The notes: generated by a model from the sequence alone, not told the origin. A DNA stretch of 64,000 bases from Cytidiella melzeri (GCA_022592445.1 JABYQR010000030.1:124001-188000), one strand, 5' to 3'; positions 34,464 to 46,574 are shown, counted from the stretch's first letter. Made by a program: numbers and translations.

Positions 34464-35428
34464 TTAAGCACAAATATGAAGTAGTTCATTGAAGTGCTTG
34501 AGTTTTTCGAGAGGTAGTGCTTTAGTAAGTGTATCAGCACATTGATCGTTAGAAGATATGTGATGAATAGTTATATACTTCTTAAGTACACGATTGCTGA
34601 TGGAATTCTTTACGAATTTTGAAGTGTTTAGTTTGTTGCAAATGTTGCTCGTCAGGTGAGCTAACAATGGCAATAGTTGACGCACTGTCAGTATACATTT
34701 TGACAGGATCCATAGTAAAGTTAAGTAGTTTGTCAATGAGGGCTTTAAAATATATAGCCTCAGTTGACGCATGCACTAAGGCATATAATTCAGCTTCGGT
34801 GACCAATAGTGTTACGAGTGAACCACGCTTACTTGACCAAGAGATAAGCAAGTTGTTGTATGTGAAGGTGTAGCCCATTATTGGTTTATTGCTGTATGTA
34901 GTCATACCGTCAGAATCAGCGTATCCGACAAGTGAAGTATTAGTAGTAGTTGCTTGGTTTCCTAAAACAAGCCAGTAATCGCACCTTCCCTTCAAGTATA
35001 GGTAACACTGTTTAGCTGCAGCGAAGTGTTCCTTAGAAGGGTCAGCTAAGTATTGTGCAAGTTGACCAGTGCAGTATGCAACGTCTGGTTGAGTACAGTC
35101 AGCGACGTATTGTAAACCACCGACTAAAGACATGTATTGTTTAATATCGTCAGTGTCCTGACGAGGTTCTTTCGAGTCACGGAGGGCTAAGTTGTGCTTG
35201 TGTATCATAGGTGTACGGCGTGTATGATCGTGGTCAAAGTTGTTTCGTTTGAGTACAGTTTGGATATAATCGCATTGACAAAGCTTGATAACACCAGAGG
35301 CTTTGTCATAATTGATCTCCATACCAAGCATCCAGTGAATAGTGCCACCGTTTGTTACCTTGACATGTTGTCTAAGTGCTATCTCAAATTGTTCAGCGAC
35401 GACAGAAGTTACAATTCCTGAAGAATGA
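34464..35428 (-). pseudogene. Ty1/copia Pol, C-terminal part (RT end and RNase H)
   Basis: The minus frame reads AEQFEIALRQHVKV, TIHWMLGMEI, QYMSLVGGLQYVADCTQPDV, YLKGRCDYWLVLG, VGYADSDGMTTYSNKPIMGY, SWSSKRGSLVTLLVTEAELYA, and finally DQCADTLTKALPLEKLKHF: the standard end of copia reverse transcriptase plus RNase H. A frame change occurs near 34610. The 5' part is separated by an insertion: the upstream RT segment is at 38336-38500. Not functional. Confidence 0.9.
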
Positions 35429-35429
35429 A

Positions 35430-38335
35430 GAAGAATTGTTCCAATGTGCTCCAGCACATTGATGCCTTTTCAGATGTGACCTTTTTGTCCCCCAAAGTGT
35501 GGGAATTTGATGGCAGAATACAGACAGTAACAGTGTCAATTACAAAACAATGAATACAGCTGATGGCATCACACTGGCCTTGTTATCAGCTCTTTATAAC
35601 TTTGTATTAGATCACTTTTGCAATCAAAATGCAGTTTATGATTTATAAAATCTGTACATATATTACACAATTGGATAGCCCTATCTTGTGGCAACATCTT
35701 GGTACAAACACCCTGTCAATTGAAGTGGAGTTGAGCAAGTTATGGCCAGTCTACTGCAAAAAGTCATCCGGACTCAGATTGAAACTCCACTCCTGCTGGA
35801 AAATGATGTCAAATGCTGGTCAGGTTGATGTGCCGCAATCTACAAACATGGGGAGTTCGGAGTAGGTTGATTATCAGTGATTCAAGGTCTGATTATATGG
35901 TGAATTTTCTTGTGATCATTCTTCTTAATCAGACTATTAATCAGAGTGCACTCTGAACACCCCATCAGCACATTGCTAGTTCTGGCTGATTTCCCAACAC
36001 AACAATAAGTGATTCATGTATAACCTAAAAAAATGGGCCAAGTACTTGGGTGGCAAGCTACCTCAAGCAGTATATCGCTATAGCTTGCTGATTATGGTTT
36101 CTGCAAGCAAACCTCTTTGTAGACCAAAAAACACATATGTCCAGATGTGTCTACATAGTTCTACGTATACTACCTTGATTAAGGTCATATTGAATTGTAC
36201 TAGGTAATGGTAGATAGCCATGGTTATGCCAATTTTGTATCAGTAAGTACAGGAAGAACAATACTCACGGCCTGATTCTTGTTGTCCCTCCCCTGGACTA
36301 GGGACAACAAAGGGGCCAGATTCTGCTTGATTCTCGTTAATCACGCAAATAAGCAGGCAGTAGGACCTCAGACCACCCCTACAGAATCAAATAAGAATCA
36401 GACTTGGGAATCAGCCATAATCCTCCACTCTGAATGCCCCTAATAGTTTGCTCTCTGAACAAGGAATACAATTAAAATACATGCCACACATAGGGTTGGC
36501 TCTGAGCAAGAATTACCTGTAATTTGGAAGCTAACTACAAATTCTCAACCCCTACATTCTTGGACGATGTAAATTTGTGGCTGCATCACCAATAAGTGCT
36601 GCATCTGATTGTTCCACAAGTTTTACCACTGTTAGTTGCTCTCTAAGCTGGGGTTACAATCAGAACACAACCTGTGGCAGTTCCAATGGGGGTGACGCAG
36701 TTCAGACATCAACAGGACATAGTTGCATCAGCAGGAAGCACTGCGTTGAATTGTTGCACAAAGTTTCACAGCCATGAGTTGCTCTCTAAGGAGGAATTAA
36801 AATCAGAACATAGCCTGTGACAGTTAAATGAGGCTGAAGCAGTTCAAACATCAACAGGATGTGGTTGCATCAGCATAAAGCACTGCCTTTCATTCTTCCA
36901 TACAGTCTCACAACCACCAGTTGCTCTATAAGCAGGAGTTACAATCAGAACACAGCCTGTGGCAGCTCTAATGGGGGTGAGGCAGTGCAGATATCAGCTG
37001 GACGTGGTTTCATCAGCAGCCAGCACTGCATTCAATTAGTCCACAAAGTTTCACAGCTGCTGAGTTCCAAGCAGGACTTACAGCTGTGGCAGTTTCAATG
37101 GGGGTAAGGCAGTTCAGACATCAGCAGTACATGGTTGCATTGGCAGCAAGCACTGCATTCAATTGGTTCACAAGGTTTCACAACCACTACTTTTTAAGTA
37201 GAAGTTACAATCAGAACACAATCTGTGGCAGTTCCAATAGGAGTGATGCAGCTCAGACATTAACAGGACATGGATGCATCAGCAGCAATCACTGCATCAG
37301 ATTGTTCCACAAGGTACCGCAACCATTAGTTGCTCACTAAAGAGGAGTTACAATCAGAACACAGCCTGTGGCAGTTCTAGTGGGGCTGATGCAGTTCAGA
37401 CATCAACAGGACGTGGTTGCATTACCATAGAGCACTGCCTTTGATTCTTCTGCACAGTTTCACAACCACTAGTTGCTCTATAAGCAGGAGTTACAATCAG
37501 AACCCAGCCTGTGGTGGCTCCAATGGGGGTGAGGCAATGCAGAAATCAACAGGACACATGTAACATGTTCTAGCAATTGATCTGATGAGACACCCACAAG
37601 CCCCTCGTTCTTGAAGCAAGTAATTTTCTAGAATCAGCAGTGAACACTGCACAAGATCAATGACAAGATGGATGAAGCCCTTCTACCTTTGATGACTACC
37701 TTCATCAATGTATGGCTCCTTTTCCTGCAACCAAACTTATCAATTGTAGTACAGTCACGTATCCCAGATCAAGTTGCCTATCAAAGGTGTCACCAAAAGC
37801 AAATGCCCATATATAGTCAATATTCATGACCAGATGGCTTGCCAAGGTCCGTACCAGGAATAGAGCTGTTTACTGATGTTTTTTTGGTAACAAAGTCACA
37901 GGTGCAATCAATTATTTCATGCTATATGATTTATTCAATAATATAATCACTTGTAACCCTGCTCCTGCAGTTTACCAAATTGTATCTAGATTATTTACAT
38001 AGTTCAACACCAGTAAGAAGAAGACCCATATCAAACAACTTTATCTCCATGCTCTACTCCACAAACTTTTTTTAATTCTGTACTCACACCCATCATGCAC
38101 TTCAAACAATACAGCACAGTCCCTCTTCTTTATGAATGATTGTGTGCTCCAGTGAAGACAAATCATCTACTCACTATACATTACTCATCAGAGAAGCAAT
38201 TCCCAACAAAACTACTTGTTCAGGCTGCTACCAGCACCAACTTTACTTCCAAATCTGGCTCACAAAGTGATATTTCATTCAACCTTTAGGAATTGTACTT
38301 GCCGCTTGCCGGCCTTGCTAACGCTAGTAATAGTA
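35430..38335 (+). mobile_element. Dispersed repeat copy C inserted in the copia RT gene
   Basis: About 2.9 kb lying exactly between two halves of the same copia reverse-transcriptase frame. It begins GAAGAAGAATTGTTCCA and ends near GCCGGCCTTGCTAAC. It contains the ~143-bp tandem array (36600-37560) and the tail shared with 12450-13240. No transposase frame is visible, and no clear terminal inverted repeat or target duplication was found, so the mobilising system is unknown. Confidence 0.75.
36600..37560 (+). repeat. Tandem array, ~143-bp unit, about 7 copies
   Basis: Same unit as the array at 11655-12450 (CAATCAGAACACA, CAGTTCAGACATCAACAGGA, TTGCATCAGCAG). Marker points near 36655, 36799, 36941, 37080 (short unit), 37207, 37350 and 37496. 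Confidence 0.8.
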
Positions 38336-38500
38336 CAGAGAGTAATATCGTTGACATGAACAGCGAGTATGAGTATTAGTTTGTCTCCCCTGTAGAGGTA
38401 GGAGACAGTGTTATCATAGTCTGAACGTTTGAGTCCAAGTTGGAAAAGTATATCGCATAGTACCTTGTACCAGGGCTCATCAGACTGGATCTGGAAGGTT
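38336..38500 (-). pseudogene. Ty1/copia reverse transcriptase, upstream fragment
   Basis: The minus frame reads EPWYKVLCDILFQLGLKRSD, then NTVSYLYRGDKLILILAVHV and NDITLCT: the RT block just before the segment at 35428. An in-frame stop lies slightly upstream. The remainder of the copia element (gag, protease, integrase) is absent; the fragment abuts the hAT remnant. Confidence 0.85.
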
Positions 38501-38639
38501 CAAGGAAGAGGCTGGTACTTGCCATGAAGGACCAAGCCTCATAGGCAGAATTGCGAGAGGGTTGGCATTGGCCTGAAGAAGAATGTCGGATTGTCAATAA
38601 CCTTAGTATCAAAATTGTGAGTTGAGCTATGTCGGCAGG

Positions 38640-41063
38640 TTAGAATGGTCAACGTTTACGCACACGGATCAAGGATGAAGCCAGTGTGGTATACATCGCG
38701 GGGTGCTTGTTCTATCATTGCCTTCCATCTAAAATTGGCAATGCGCCGAATGTCTTTGCGCACTCCGTTGGGCATTGATATGTGAGGGTCTGTGATTATG
38801 TCGTGCAGCTCAGCCAGGGTTGCAAGCCAGAAAATGTAGACGTCAGATACGGTAGAATATGTCAATTCAAGACACGTTGTGGCCTTGGCACCGGGGGTTA
38901 ATATTATCAATAGTTCCTCTAGCTTGGCACTGAATGCACCGTTTGCGGAGCCATCGACAAAATTCTCATGAAATGCCTACATAGAATGAGGTGAGCGAAA
39001 GCTATTGCTGTACTATGGCTTCACACTCCAACCTTTAGTTTGACAGTTTTTGAATTGCACAATGCCTTGATTGCAGGCATGTTTGTATGAAGTGAGCAGC
39101 CGGAGATGTAAACTGTTGAGAATCTTTCCAAACAATGTGAGATCTGTCTTGATATTAAGGTCCTTACGTCTCTCGCGTAAGTGTGCATTTGCATAAGACG
39201 GTTTCCGGAAAAACTTGACCGTTTGGCGGCAGCAATCAATTGTCTACAAAAAGTCAGGTAATTCTCATTTGATGAACTACTCGTGCAATGATGGCAAACT
39301 TACTTTCTTGAAATACGGCAGGTTACCAATATCTTTCAACATTAACTGAAGATGATGTGGCGTGTCGACAAGGTTGATGATCCAGGTGAACTCTTTCACC
39401 ACAGCTGCGCGCGCCACTTGTGTATTGCCGGTACTGTCTGATACAATACCACAAAACCTTTCCGGCCCAATAGTCTTCAGAACCTTGCAGCATCATGTGA
39501 GTATTATACAATTGAGTATGAATTCTGTACATACCTTGATAATCTCTTCAGCAAGATGATCACCTGTGTGAGATTGCGCTGATGCTTTGTGTCCCTCCCA
39601 GAAGTACACATCTCGATCGGGTGTTGTTATGTGAATGATATAGACAGAATCAACACGTCGGGTTGTACTACCATCAAACGACAACGTGAAACCTTCATGT
39701 CCAGGCATTTGCAAGCACTCTAAAACCTCACTTCGTATCTGACTGGCCTTGCGAGGAATGTGAGTATTGGCAAGAGTAGTGCTACTTGCGGGTTTATAGG
39801 TTCAATCTGCATCCTTCCACATTTGTTTCCATGTGTCAACTAGTGTTGGTGGGACTCCCGCTGCAGCCACAAAATACACAACATTACGGTCATGCTGTAA
39901 GTGGTGAACTTTCTTCCCGTGCTCTTGGAACATCCCTGCAACAGATAGCTGCCCGGCTTTTTGAGGTTCGACAAGTTTAGTGTTGTCCGAGTTGGTGATT
40001 CGCAGATCTGCAACAGCCAAAGACTCAGATGATAACAACACTTTGCACTTCAAATTCTTCAGCTGCGTCGTTGCCAATTTTGAGGCTTGATACTTGTTGA
40101 CCTCCTGCCTGAGCTCTGGTGAAAGGTGCGAGCAATCCGCTGCATGTTTGAAAACACGATGGGCCTGACGGATACCTGATCAATATGCTACACAGCTGTT
40201 CTCAGCTCCTCTGCAGCGCCAATATGTCTTCATACCGTTATCGCCCTCAGGAGGGTTAGCCAGCTTTGTGCGCCAGGAAACCTTGTCCAAGAGTGGCTCC
40301 ACCTTCCAACCACCTTTTCCTTTTGCAGGAGGATCACAGTCAATATAGCGCTCCATGATGCTTGACACAAACATTTCGTGGTTGTTTTTCACCTTCTTTG
40401 CAGTACGTGTCTCTTTTTGATGCTTGTGCTGACGGCTGTCGCTCGGAACTGATTGTTTGTATCCTGCAGTTTTCTGTGTTGCGCTATTTGGCTCGGGTGA
40501 ATACGTTCCAAGTACATCAAATGCTGCCTGCTGCCACGACACAGAGTTTTCCAGTCCATCAACGGCTGATTGCAGTCCAACTCGAACATGATCTGAGAAC
40601 CGTCACCATTGAACAGTGGCCACTTGTGAGTACTCGTACCTATTACTGGTGTCATGACATAAGAAAAACTTACCAAGTCCGAGTCTGGCATGCTTTCTGC
40701 ACCTATTGCAGCCTTGGCAGCCTCAGTCAGGTTGTCAACCCACTTGAGCAAAATTGCGGACATCAGAAAACGGGTGAGGTATTTCTCAAGTGTCGAGACA
40801 ACTGCTACAAGCCCCAGACCTTGCTCCTTGAAAACAATGATATCTTTCTGATGCCCTCGAGGGCAGAACACCATCTCCAAAGCATGATTGAGTGCTCCTT
40901 CCTCACCATAGTCAACGACTGTGGTGCAACTGGGGGTGAATTCTTTGAAGCTGTAATAATCTCTACCATCTGGAATAGAGTGGGGAAGTGAAGATAAGAG
41001 GCTACAAAGGATGTGAAGCTTCGTCACAGTTTCCTGGCTCAGCTTGTCTATGATAGACAACAC
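38640..41063 (-). pseudogene. hAT-superfamily transposase (DUF659 type), truncated
   Basis: Minus-strand pieces in order: YWRCRGAEN (BED-like finger region, near 40190), GHEGFTLSFDGSTTRRVDSV, QSHTGDHLAEEIIKV, KTIGPERFCGIVSDSTGNTQ, FTWIINLVDTPHHLQLMLKD, IGNLPYFKK and, further on, ELTYSTVSDVYIFWLATLAE and YHTGFILDP. This is the usual order of a fungal hAT transposase, split by short introns. The C-terminal dimerisation domain is missing: the sequence passes into copia remnants at about 38640. An upstream frame (40560-41063) may be its N terminus or another gene; the joint near 40545 is not resolved. Confidence 0.75.
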
Positions 41064-41724
41064 GGGAGGTGAACTGCGGCACGGATTTTGGCACAGAACA
41101 CAGTAGGCTGGGCTATACTGAACAGCATAGAACTTGTCTCATTTTTTATTACCAACGTACAATTTTCATTACTGTATAACAAATTGTAACTACACTACGT
41201 ATGGTATATCTGGTGTTTGACCATTTTTGCGGAACACCGCGTGTATTTCACGGCTGGCGGCGGGAGGGCGCTTCAGAATGTTATCAACCCGTCGTTGCCA
41301 GCTTTCAAGTTAATAACATGTTATTTACACTTGTTAATAACCGAAGGTTATTAACCTACCAGTTCACCCCTGTGCTGTATGGAGCACACAGAGCATGGGT
41401 GGTTAAAAGATTGATTGTATTGAATTTTTCACATCAAAGACATTGTATATGTACAACTACTCTACTACTACTACTAGGTTCCAACTGTTTGTGTCAACAT
41501 CAACAAAGAGGAGAAACTGTGATAGTAATGGTGAGCAGGTGTTGGGACTTGAGAGCAAGAGGTAACGATGGAGTAGACATCAACATCAACACAGATGGTG
41601 GGTAGTATAGGAATAGCTTGAGCAGTTCAAGTTACCATATGATACTGTGAGATAACACAAGAGCTGCAACTGGGAGTTGCGTAGACAATGGTGGAGAGAC
41701 TGTGATCATCCACAAAAATATTTG

Positions 41725-42320
41725 TCAGTACCATGAGTTGACAAGCTTGAACAGCTTCGAGCAGAGTACCTGAATGCCCACGCGAGTGTGCGTAGCCTCA
41801 CAAAGAACAGCGTCCAAGAGCACAAAATTGTTCAACTTGGGACAAGTGAGCTCTGTGAGCCTGTACCCTTCTGTCACCAAATTGTTGTAGAACATGCGGA
41901 TGATGGGTACAGGGATATGTTTTACCCATCTGGGCAGTTTGAACCCATGGAGCTGCACAACGTTCAGCAGCAGGTGTGACAGTGTCAAGAATGTACGAGA
42001 GCAGTTGATATCAAAACATGCTGACAAGGAGAGGCCACACGGCGGGAGTGTGAGGAACAGTGCAGTAAGCAGTCTATGGGTGTGAGCAGTGCACCACAGT
42101 TTGTTTGGGACATCACAATTCCTGTCCACAGAGGTTTTGAGAGCCGGTGAGGAGAGTCTGTTGCTGTGTATTGCAGCATAGACTTTTCAGTGTAGTTAAG
42201 GAAGATGAGCTGTTTGCTTGTAAGCCCCAATGCTTCCTGGTCAACAGTACAAGAGGTGCAGGCAGCAGGCGAGACAATATTGTTGAACAAGAGTGCAGAA
42301 TAGGTCTTATATGTTGTCAT
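41725..42320 (-). pseudogene. Unrecognised transposon-like ORF pair
   Basis: Two minus-strand frames overlap with an apparent frame change near 42110. The downstream one reads LWCTAHTHRLLTALFLTLPP, NCSRTFLTLSHLL, FKLPRWVKHIPVPIIRMFYN and NNFVLLDAVLCEATHTRVGI, which has the composition of a real protein. No family is recognised. The location next to a hAT remnant suggests a transposon gene. Confidence 0.35.
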
Positions 42321-43152
42321 GCTGATGGTGAGCTTGTGAGCTGTGAGTACTAGCCTTTTCAGAGCAAAGGACAGTGATGGTGACTAACTGCCCAACAGTG
42401 GTGATACATATGAACAATGAATTTGTACTTGGTTGACTGCTGAGCTGTGGGGTGGGTGGTCGCGGAAGAGTGAAGACAAGTAGCTGACAAGCGCTGTTGT
42501 GTGATGTGTAAGCTTTTACAGGGTGCTATGCAAGTTGTCGCGCCCACAACATTTCCTTGAGTCATAGCACCAATTTTTTTATTGATTTTAAGTACGGCAG
42601 AGGTAAGAACAGTTTGATAGAGATAAGATATCATTACGCAAGGGCTTCTTCTGCATGTTGAGGAAAGTGTCCACTGCAGATTGTGACTGCATCGAAATGG
42701 TTGCTTTGGAAACAGGTTACAGAGCTGCCTGTCTCCAGAGGTAAGGCCTATTTGCAGATGTCCTCCTGGGAACTCCAGAGCAGAACCTTGTTTGCTGCTG
42801 TGCTCCTGGGAACTCCAGAGCACGCAGAATGAGGCACTGGCTCTCAAGAGACAGTTGTTGGTGTCCCTGTCTCCAAAGCTGTACAGTGTTTCCTGACATG
42901 ACCATCCTGGAAGCCATTGTTTTACAAGATGTCCACTTTGGTTTTCTGATTACAGCACACATACATGCAACCATAATCCAGAAAAAGTATCCCCGAGTCA
43001 GCAGTGTTAATCACATTTGACATTGGCGTGCAACAGATCACAGCTATGTATGTATTATATATTGTATGCTGCAGACAAGGTTGATCCCAGACCTTGGTTT
43101 CCTCTAGCTTCTACCATGATGGTACATTGTTTTTTCCAGAAACTTGTTTTGA

Positions 43153-43284
43153 ATTCACACAGTGAGCATTTGCCAGATGCTTAGATGTGTTTCATTGCTT
43201 ACTGAGATAACAATTCAAATTCACACAGTGAGCATTTGCCAGATGCCTAGATGTGTTTCATTGCTTACTGAGATGACAATTCAA
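43153..43284 (+). repeat. 66-bp direct tandem duplication
   Basis: ATTCACACAGTGAGCATTTG starts at 43153 and again at 43219; the two units differ at two visible positions. Confidence 0.85.
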
Positions 43285-43542
43285 GTTAGCGTTGCCGGCC
43301 AAGTCACAGACAAAAATAATATTCATCAAGGCTAGCAGTGGCAAGGACGCATCACTATCAACTCAGCATCACACATCCACACCCAGTATATAAAGCTCCT
43401 TGAACACACACATGTATATTCTATCACATTTCATGTCCACAGTTTTTTATAGTCGTGGGCTTTTATCTCAAATCAAGTACTCAAGGTCAACAAATACTAC
43501 TGTATAGAGAACAAGTGTCCAATCTAGTAGTATGCCTAAATT

Positions 43543-44270
43543 TTATCCAAAGAAACTGACAATCTTACCCACAATCCCCTTTTTGTTGGAACTAGAAGGG
43601 CCCTCAGGAGGGTTTGAACTGTAAGGGGGGGGAGGGTCATCAGGTAGAGCAGCCGGGTCAGAAGAGGGTGCAGCCTGGCTTTTGGCAACCCAGCTTTTAG
43701 AGCCCCCACTTTTGACAACCTGGCTTGTGCTAGGGGGAGCAGCTGGCCCAGAAGAACTTGTGCTAGGGGGAGCAGCTGGTCTAGAAGAATGGCTGGACGG
43801 GCCAGGGGCATTAGGTCCATTGTTGGGCTGTCCGTGGTGGTAGTATCTGTTGTCGTCCCAATGTGACACTCCCCGGGCAATATGAAGTATTTTGTGGCTG
43901 TCTTTGAGCGCTGATGTGACAGCACCAGGGGCAAGGAGTGCTGCCTGTGTTTCCAAGGCAACAGCCTCTGTAGCAGCCACCTCTCTTCTTGCCAGTGATT
44001 GGCAGTTTTCCACTCTATCATCACAACCATGTGCTTGGTGTTGCAACCTTTGCAGATTGAGGTCAGTAGCAATTGGCTGGTTGGACAGACTGAAAGTGGG
44101 TTGTAAGAGACACTCTTGTTTCAGAACACTGCATGAAGTGTAAGTACTCACTGTGATTTCTTGTAGAAGACCTTGGGGGAAGGTGTCAAGGGGATGGCAG
44201 ACACAGTCTCTGCATGGAATATGCTGGTCACAATGGCAGCAAACAATGCGAGAGGGGTTGAGAAACGCAT
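43543..44270 (-). CDS. Small secreted protein with basic amphipathic C terminus
   Basis: Exon 1 is 44270-44152, exon 2 is 44089-43543; they join in frame (221 aa). The signal peptide is MRFSTPLALFAAIVTSIFHA. The middle part has two cysteines (GCDDRVENC) and an Ala-rich helix. A P/S-rich linker with short repeats (PAAPPSTS) contains PPPPYSSNPP, and the protein ends NKKGIVGKIVSFFG, a short basic amphipathic segment like many membrane-active peptides. No family recognised. A 5'-UTR intron (44385-44331) and a TATA box (44462-44470) match those of the gene at 14103-14561. Extracellular role inferred from the signal peptide only. Confidence 0.7.
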
Positions 44271-44461
44271 GATGAGCAAGAATGCAGAATGTTGAAAGGT
44301 GATTGCAAAGTCAGCACCAAGTCAGCTCAGCTGTAAGCATGATTTCAGCCCAAGGTGAGTGAACCGTGATTGACCATGTACTCACCGACCTGCGCTTGTT
44401 GAAAACTGGGGCTGAGGGCAAAGGGATGGTGGTAAGTGGTAAAGGGATGGTTGCAAGTGGG

Positions 44462-44470
44462 GTTTATATA
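44462..44470 (-). promoter_or_regulatory. TATA box of secreted-protein gene
   Basis: TATATAAAC followed by CCCACTTGCAACCATCC on the minus strand; near-identical to the element at 14761-14769. Confidence 0.7.
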
Positions 44471-44479
44471 GTTGAAGGG

Positions 44480-45232
44480 GATTCGGGTGAGGTAGGTAAC
44501 CATGGTAGGAGCCCCTGTCAATGAGTTATAATCACGAAATATCTCCCAAATCATCCCTTCATCATGTTTTGTTCAAGTCTCAGATGTTCTGTGTTGCAGG
44601 TCACTGCAAATCCTACAAACTCGACTAGTCACAGAAAACGGGGCTGTGAACCTAGTTACTATGCCAAGGTATTCGGACGTGTCTCATGATGTATTCTTGG
44701 CATTGTGGCTTCGTAACGAGAGGTGTGTGCCGTGGAACCGATATCAACAGCAACAGCCTGTACAAGACAGAGAGGTTCTCTTCGAATTCAGTACTACCTA
44801 CTAATATTCTGAGCAGGACAATGGCATATCCATTTTGAGATTGACTGACAGCAATTATTATGCGACTCACACACACATATAAGCAGGTACGACAATTCAT
44901 TGACTTCAGTCAGCTTTTGAAATAGTATCATTACTTACCCGCCAGTGGCGAGGGTCGATGGAGTAGCAGGTTCCCGCCCTTTGACACGTCTAAGGGATCT
45001 TACACGATATTCGAATTTACGCGTACAGCACAGCATAAGCCTCAGCCCCGCACCTGTTCACGAAGCGGGCATTGTCTATCGGACCCCGTTATTTGACGCC
45101 GTTATAACAAGATCATCTTCAACATCTCCCGTCGTCTGGTTATACAAGAGCAACAAGGATAATCCTCCAGATGCAACGCACGCAGTCCTGTCTCTCTTTC
45201 CTCTACTTGTACCATAGGACCTTTTGCGGGAT
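44480..45232. other. Intergenic, no supported gene
   Basis: An open frame at 44945-45217 lacks motifs and lies just upstream of the RTA1 pseudogene. Nothing else seen. Confidence 0.45.
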
Positions 45233-46574
45233 ATGGGGCTAGTCACGACTAGCGGACTGCTTTTGCTCTCGATGATTTTGACGACGGACATGGCTGCTAC
45301 TACTGCTGCGACGACAGCTGTGGACCCCAAGGACAACCCAAAAATCCGTCGAAGTGTATTCCGAACAATGCGTTGACGACCATTGGCCTCAGTAAGTGTC
45401 TCGTTCTTTTTGAGTTGAATGTCTTCATAATCCTGATATTCTTTACGACTCGATCAGTTCTCACTGTCATCGTCGCTATTTCCCACACATGGCTGATTGA
45501 CAAGACAAAGGCAAAGTACATGCTGGCTATCGTCATCGCCGAGTGCTGTATGTGTGATTTCCATTTCATTTTTTTTTGGCTGGCACCAAGTCACTTGTGG
45601 CTCATGCTACCCTTTCCGAACAGGCTATGGGATTGGAATTGCTGCCCGCTACGGCTTACACTCCGATCCTGACAGTCACGGTATATACATCCTCGAATAT
45701 CTCTTTATCACCCTCGCGCCGTGCGGCTTCATCGCCATGGAGTATGTCATACTTGGCCGCCTCGTGCATTGCCTCAACGGGGACAAGCATTTGTTGATAC
45801 GGCCGTCGAGGGTCACGAAGGTGGTGTTCGTTGCGTCGGATATCATCACCTTTTTGATACAGGTTTGTGATTGCTATTGTTATGAGACTCGGGAGAGCAC
45901 TGACAGGGACCTTCTTTGTAGGCTAGCGGTGGTGCGATAGCTGTTTCATCTCGTACCGACATCAACAATGTCCGTCTCGATGAACACGTATGTCGAAATT
46001 TCCACCACTCCGACTCTTGAAATACACGTTCGTAACACCGTCGGACCCGTCTACAGAAGTATTTCTGCTGGGCCATATCCTCCAACTCATCTCATGCACA
46101 TTCTTTACCTTTATGCTCCTGCACTCTTAATTTACCATGCGCAGGTATGAGTTGCAAACGTGGTGGAGAGACGGTTTGTATGGATTGCCGTGGCACAAAG
46201 ACTGGCGTGCTCTGGCGTTTACTACGGTCTTGAGCTGCGTGGGACTGCTCGTCAGTCGTTCCACTTCTCGCCTCAATGTAAGCTGCCAACGCCTGGTTAT
46301 CTCGATAGGTCCGTTCAACGAACAGGACCATCGAGCTATCCTAGAACGACTCCGGCCCTCTCACCGCCAAAGAAATCTTCTTCTGGGTTCTCGACTTTGT
46401 GCCATTGTTGGTCGCTATCTCACCCTACATTCCTTTCTGGTCAGAACGGTTCATTGGACGTGACGGGGGTCTGGAAAAGGAACATCAGTATGGCTCTGGA
46501 GTTATGTTTCAGACGATGCACGGCGAGTCGACGCAGAGTATCTGTATTCGAATAGCGGGTGTAGTTCATGGATG
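45233..46574 (+). pseudogene. RTA1-like pseudogene
   Basis: The same exon layout as the intact gene at 29217-30670 can be followed: NPSKCIPNNALTTIGL, KTKAKYMLAIVIAE, GIGIAARYGLHSDPDSHGIY, LGRLVHCLNGDKHLLIRPSR, VFLLGHILQLISCTFFTF, WHKDWRALAFTTVLSCVGLL and FVPLLVAISPYIPFWSERF. Lesions: a one-base frame change near 45340, a TAA after FTFMLLHS and a TAG after RTIELS where the intact copy reads RTVELSQ. Short introns sit at matching places. Probably an old duplicate that has lost function. Confidence 0.8.

Larger units (their letters stand above)
41064..43542. other. Transposon-rich stretch without a resolved gene
   Basis: Contains the minus-strand frame listed at 41725-42320 and a 66-bp direct duplication at 43153-43284. 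Near 42740-42830 the word GGGAACTCCAGAGCA occurs twice. A TATA-like CAGTATATAAAGC at 43386 on the plus strand has no clear gene behind it. Confidence 0.5.

Noticed and set aside
44945..45217. 90-codon plus-strand frame before the RTA1 pseudogene
   Set aside because: No motif and no fit to the RTA1 N terminus, which is recognisable from 45233 onward.
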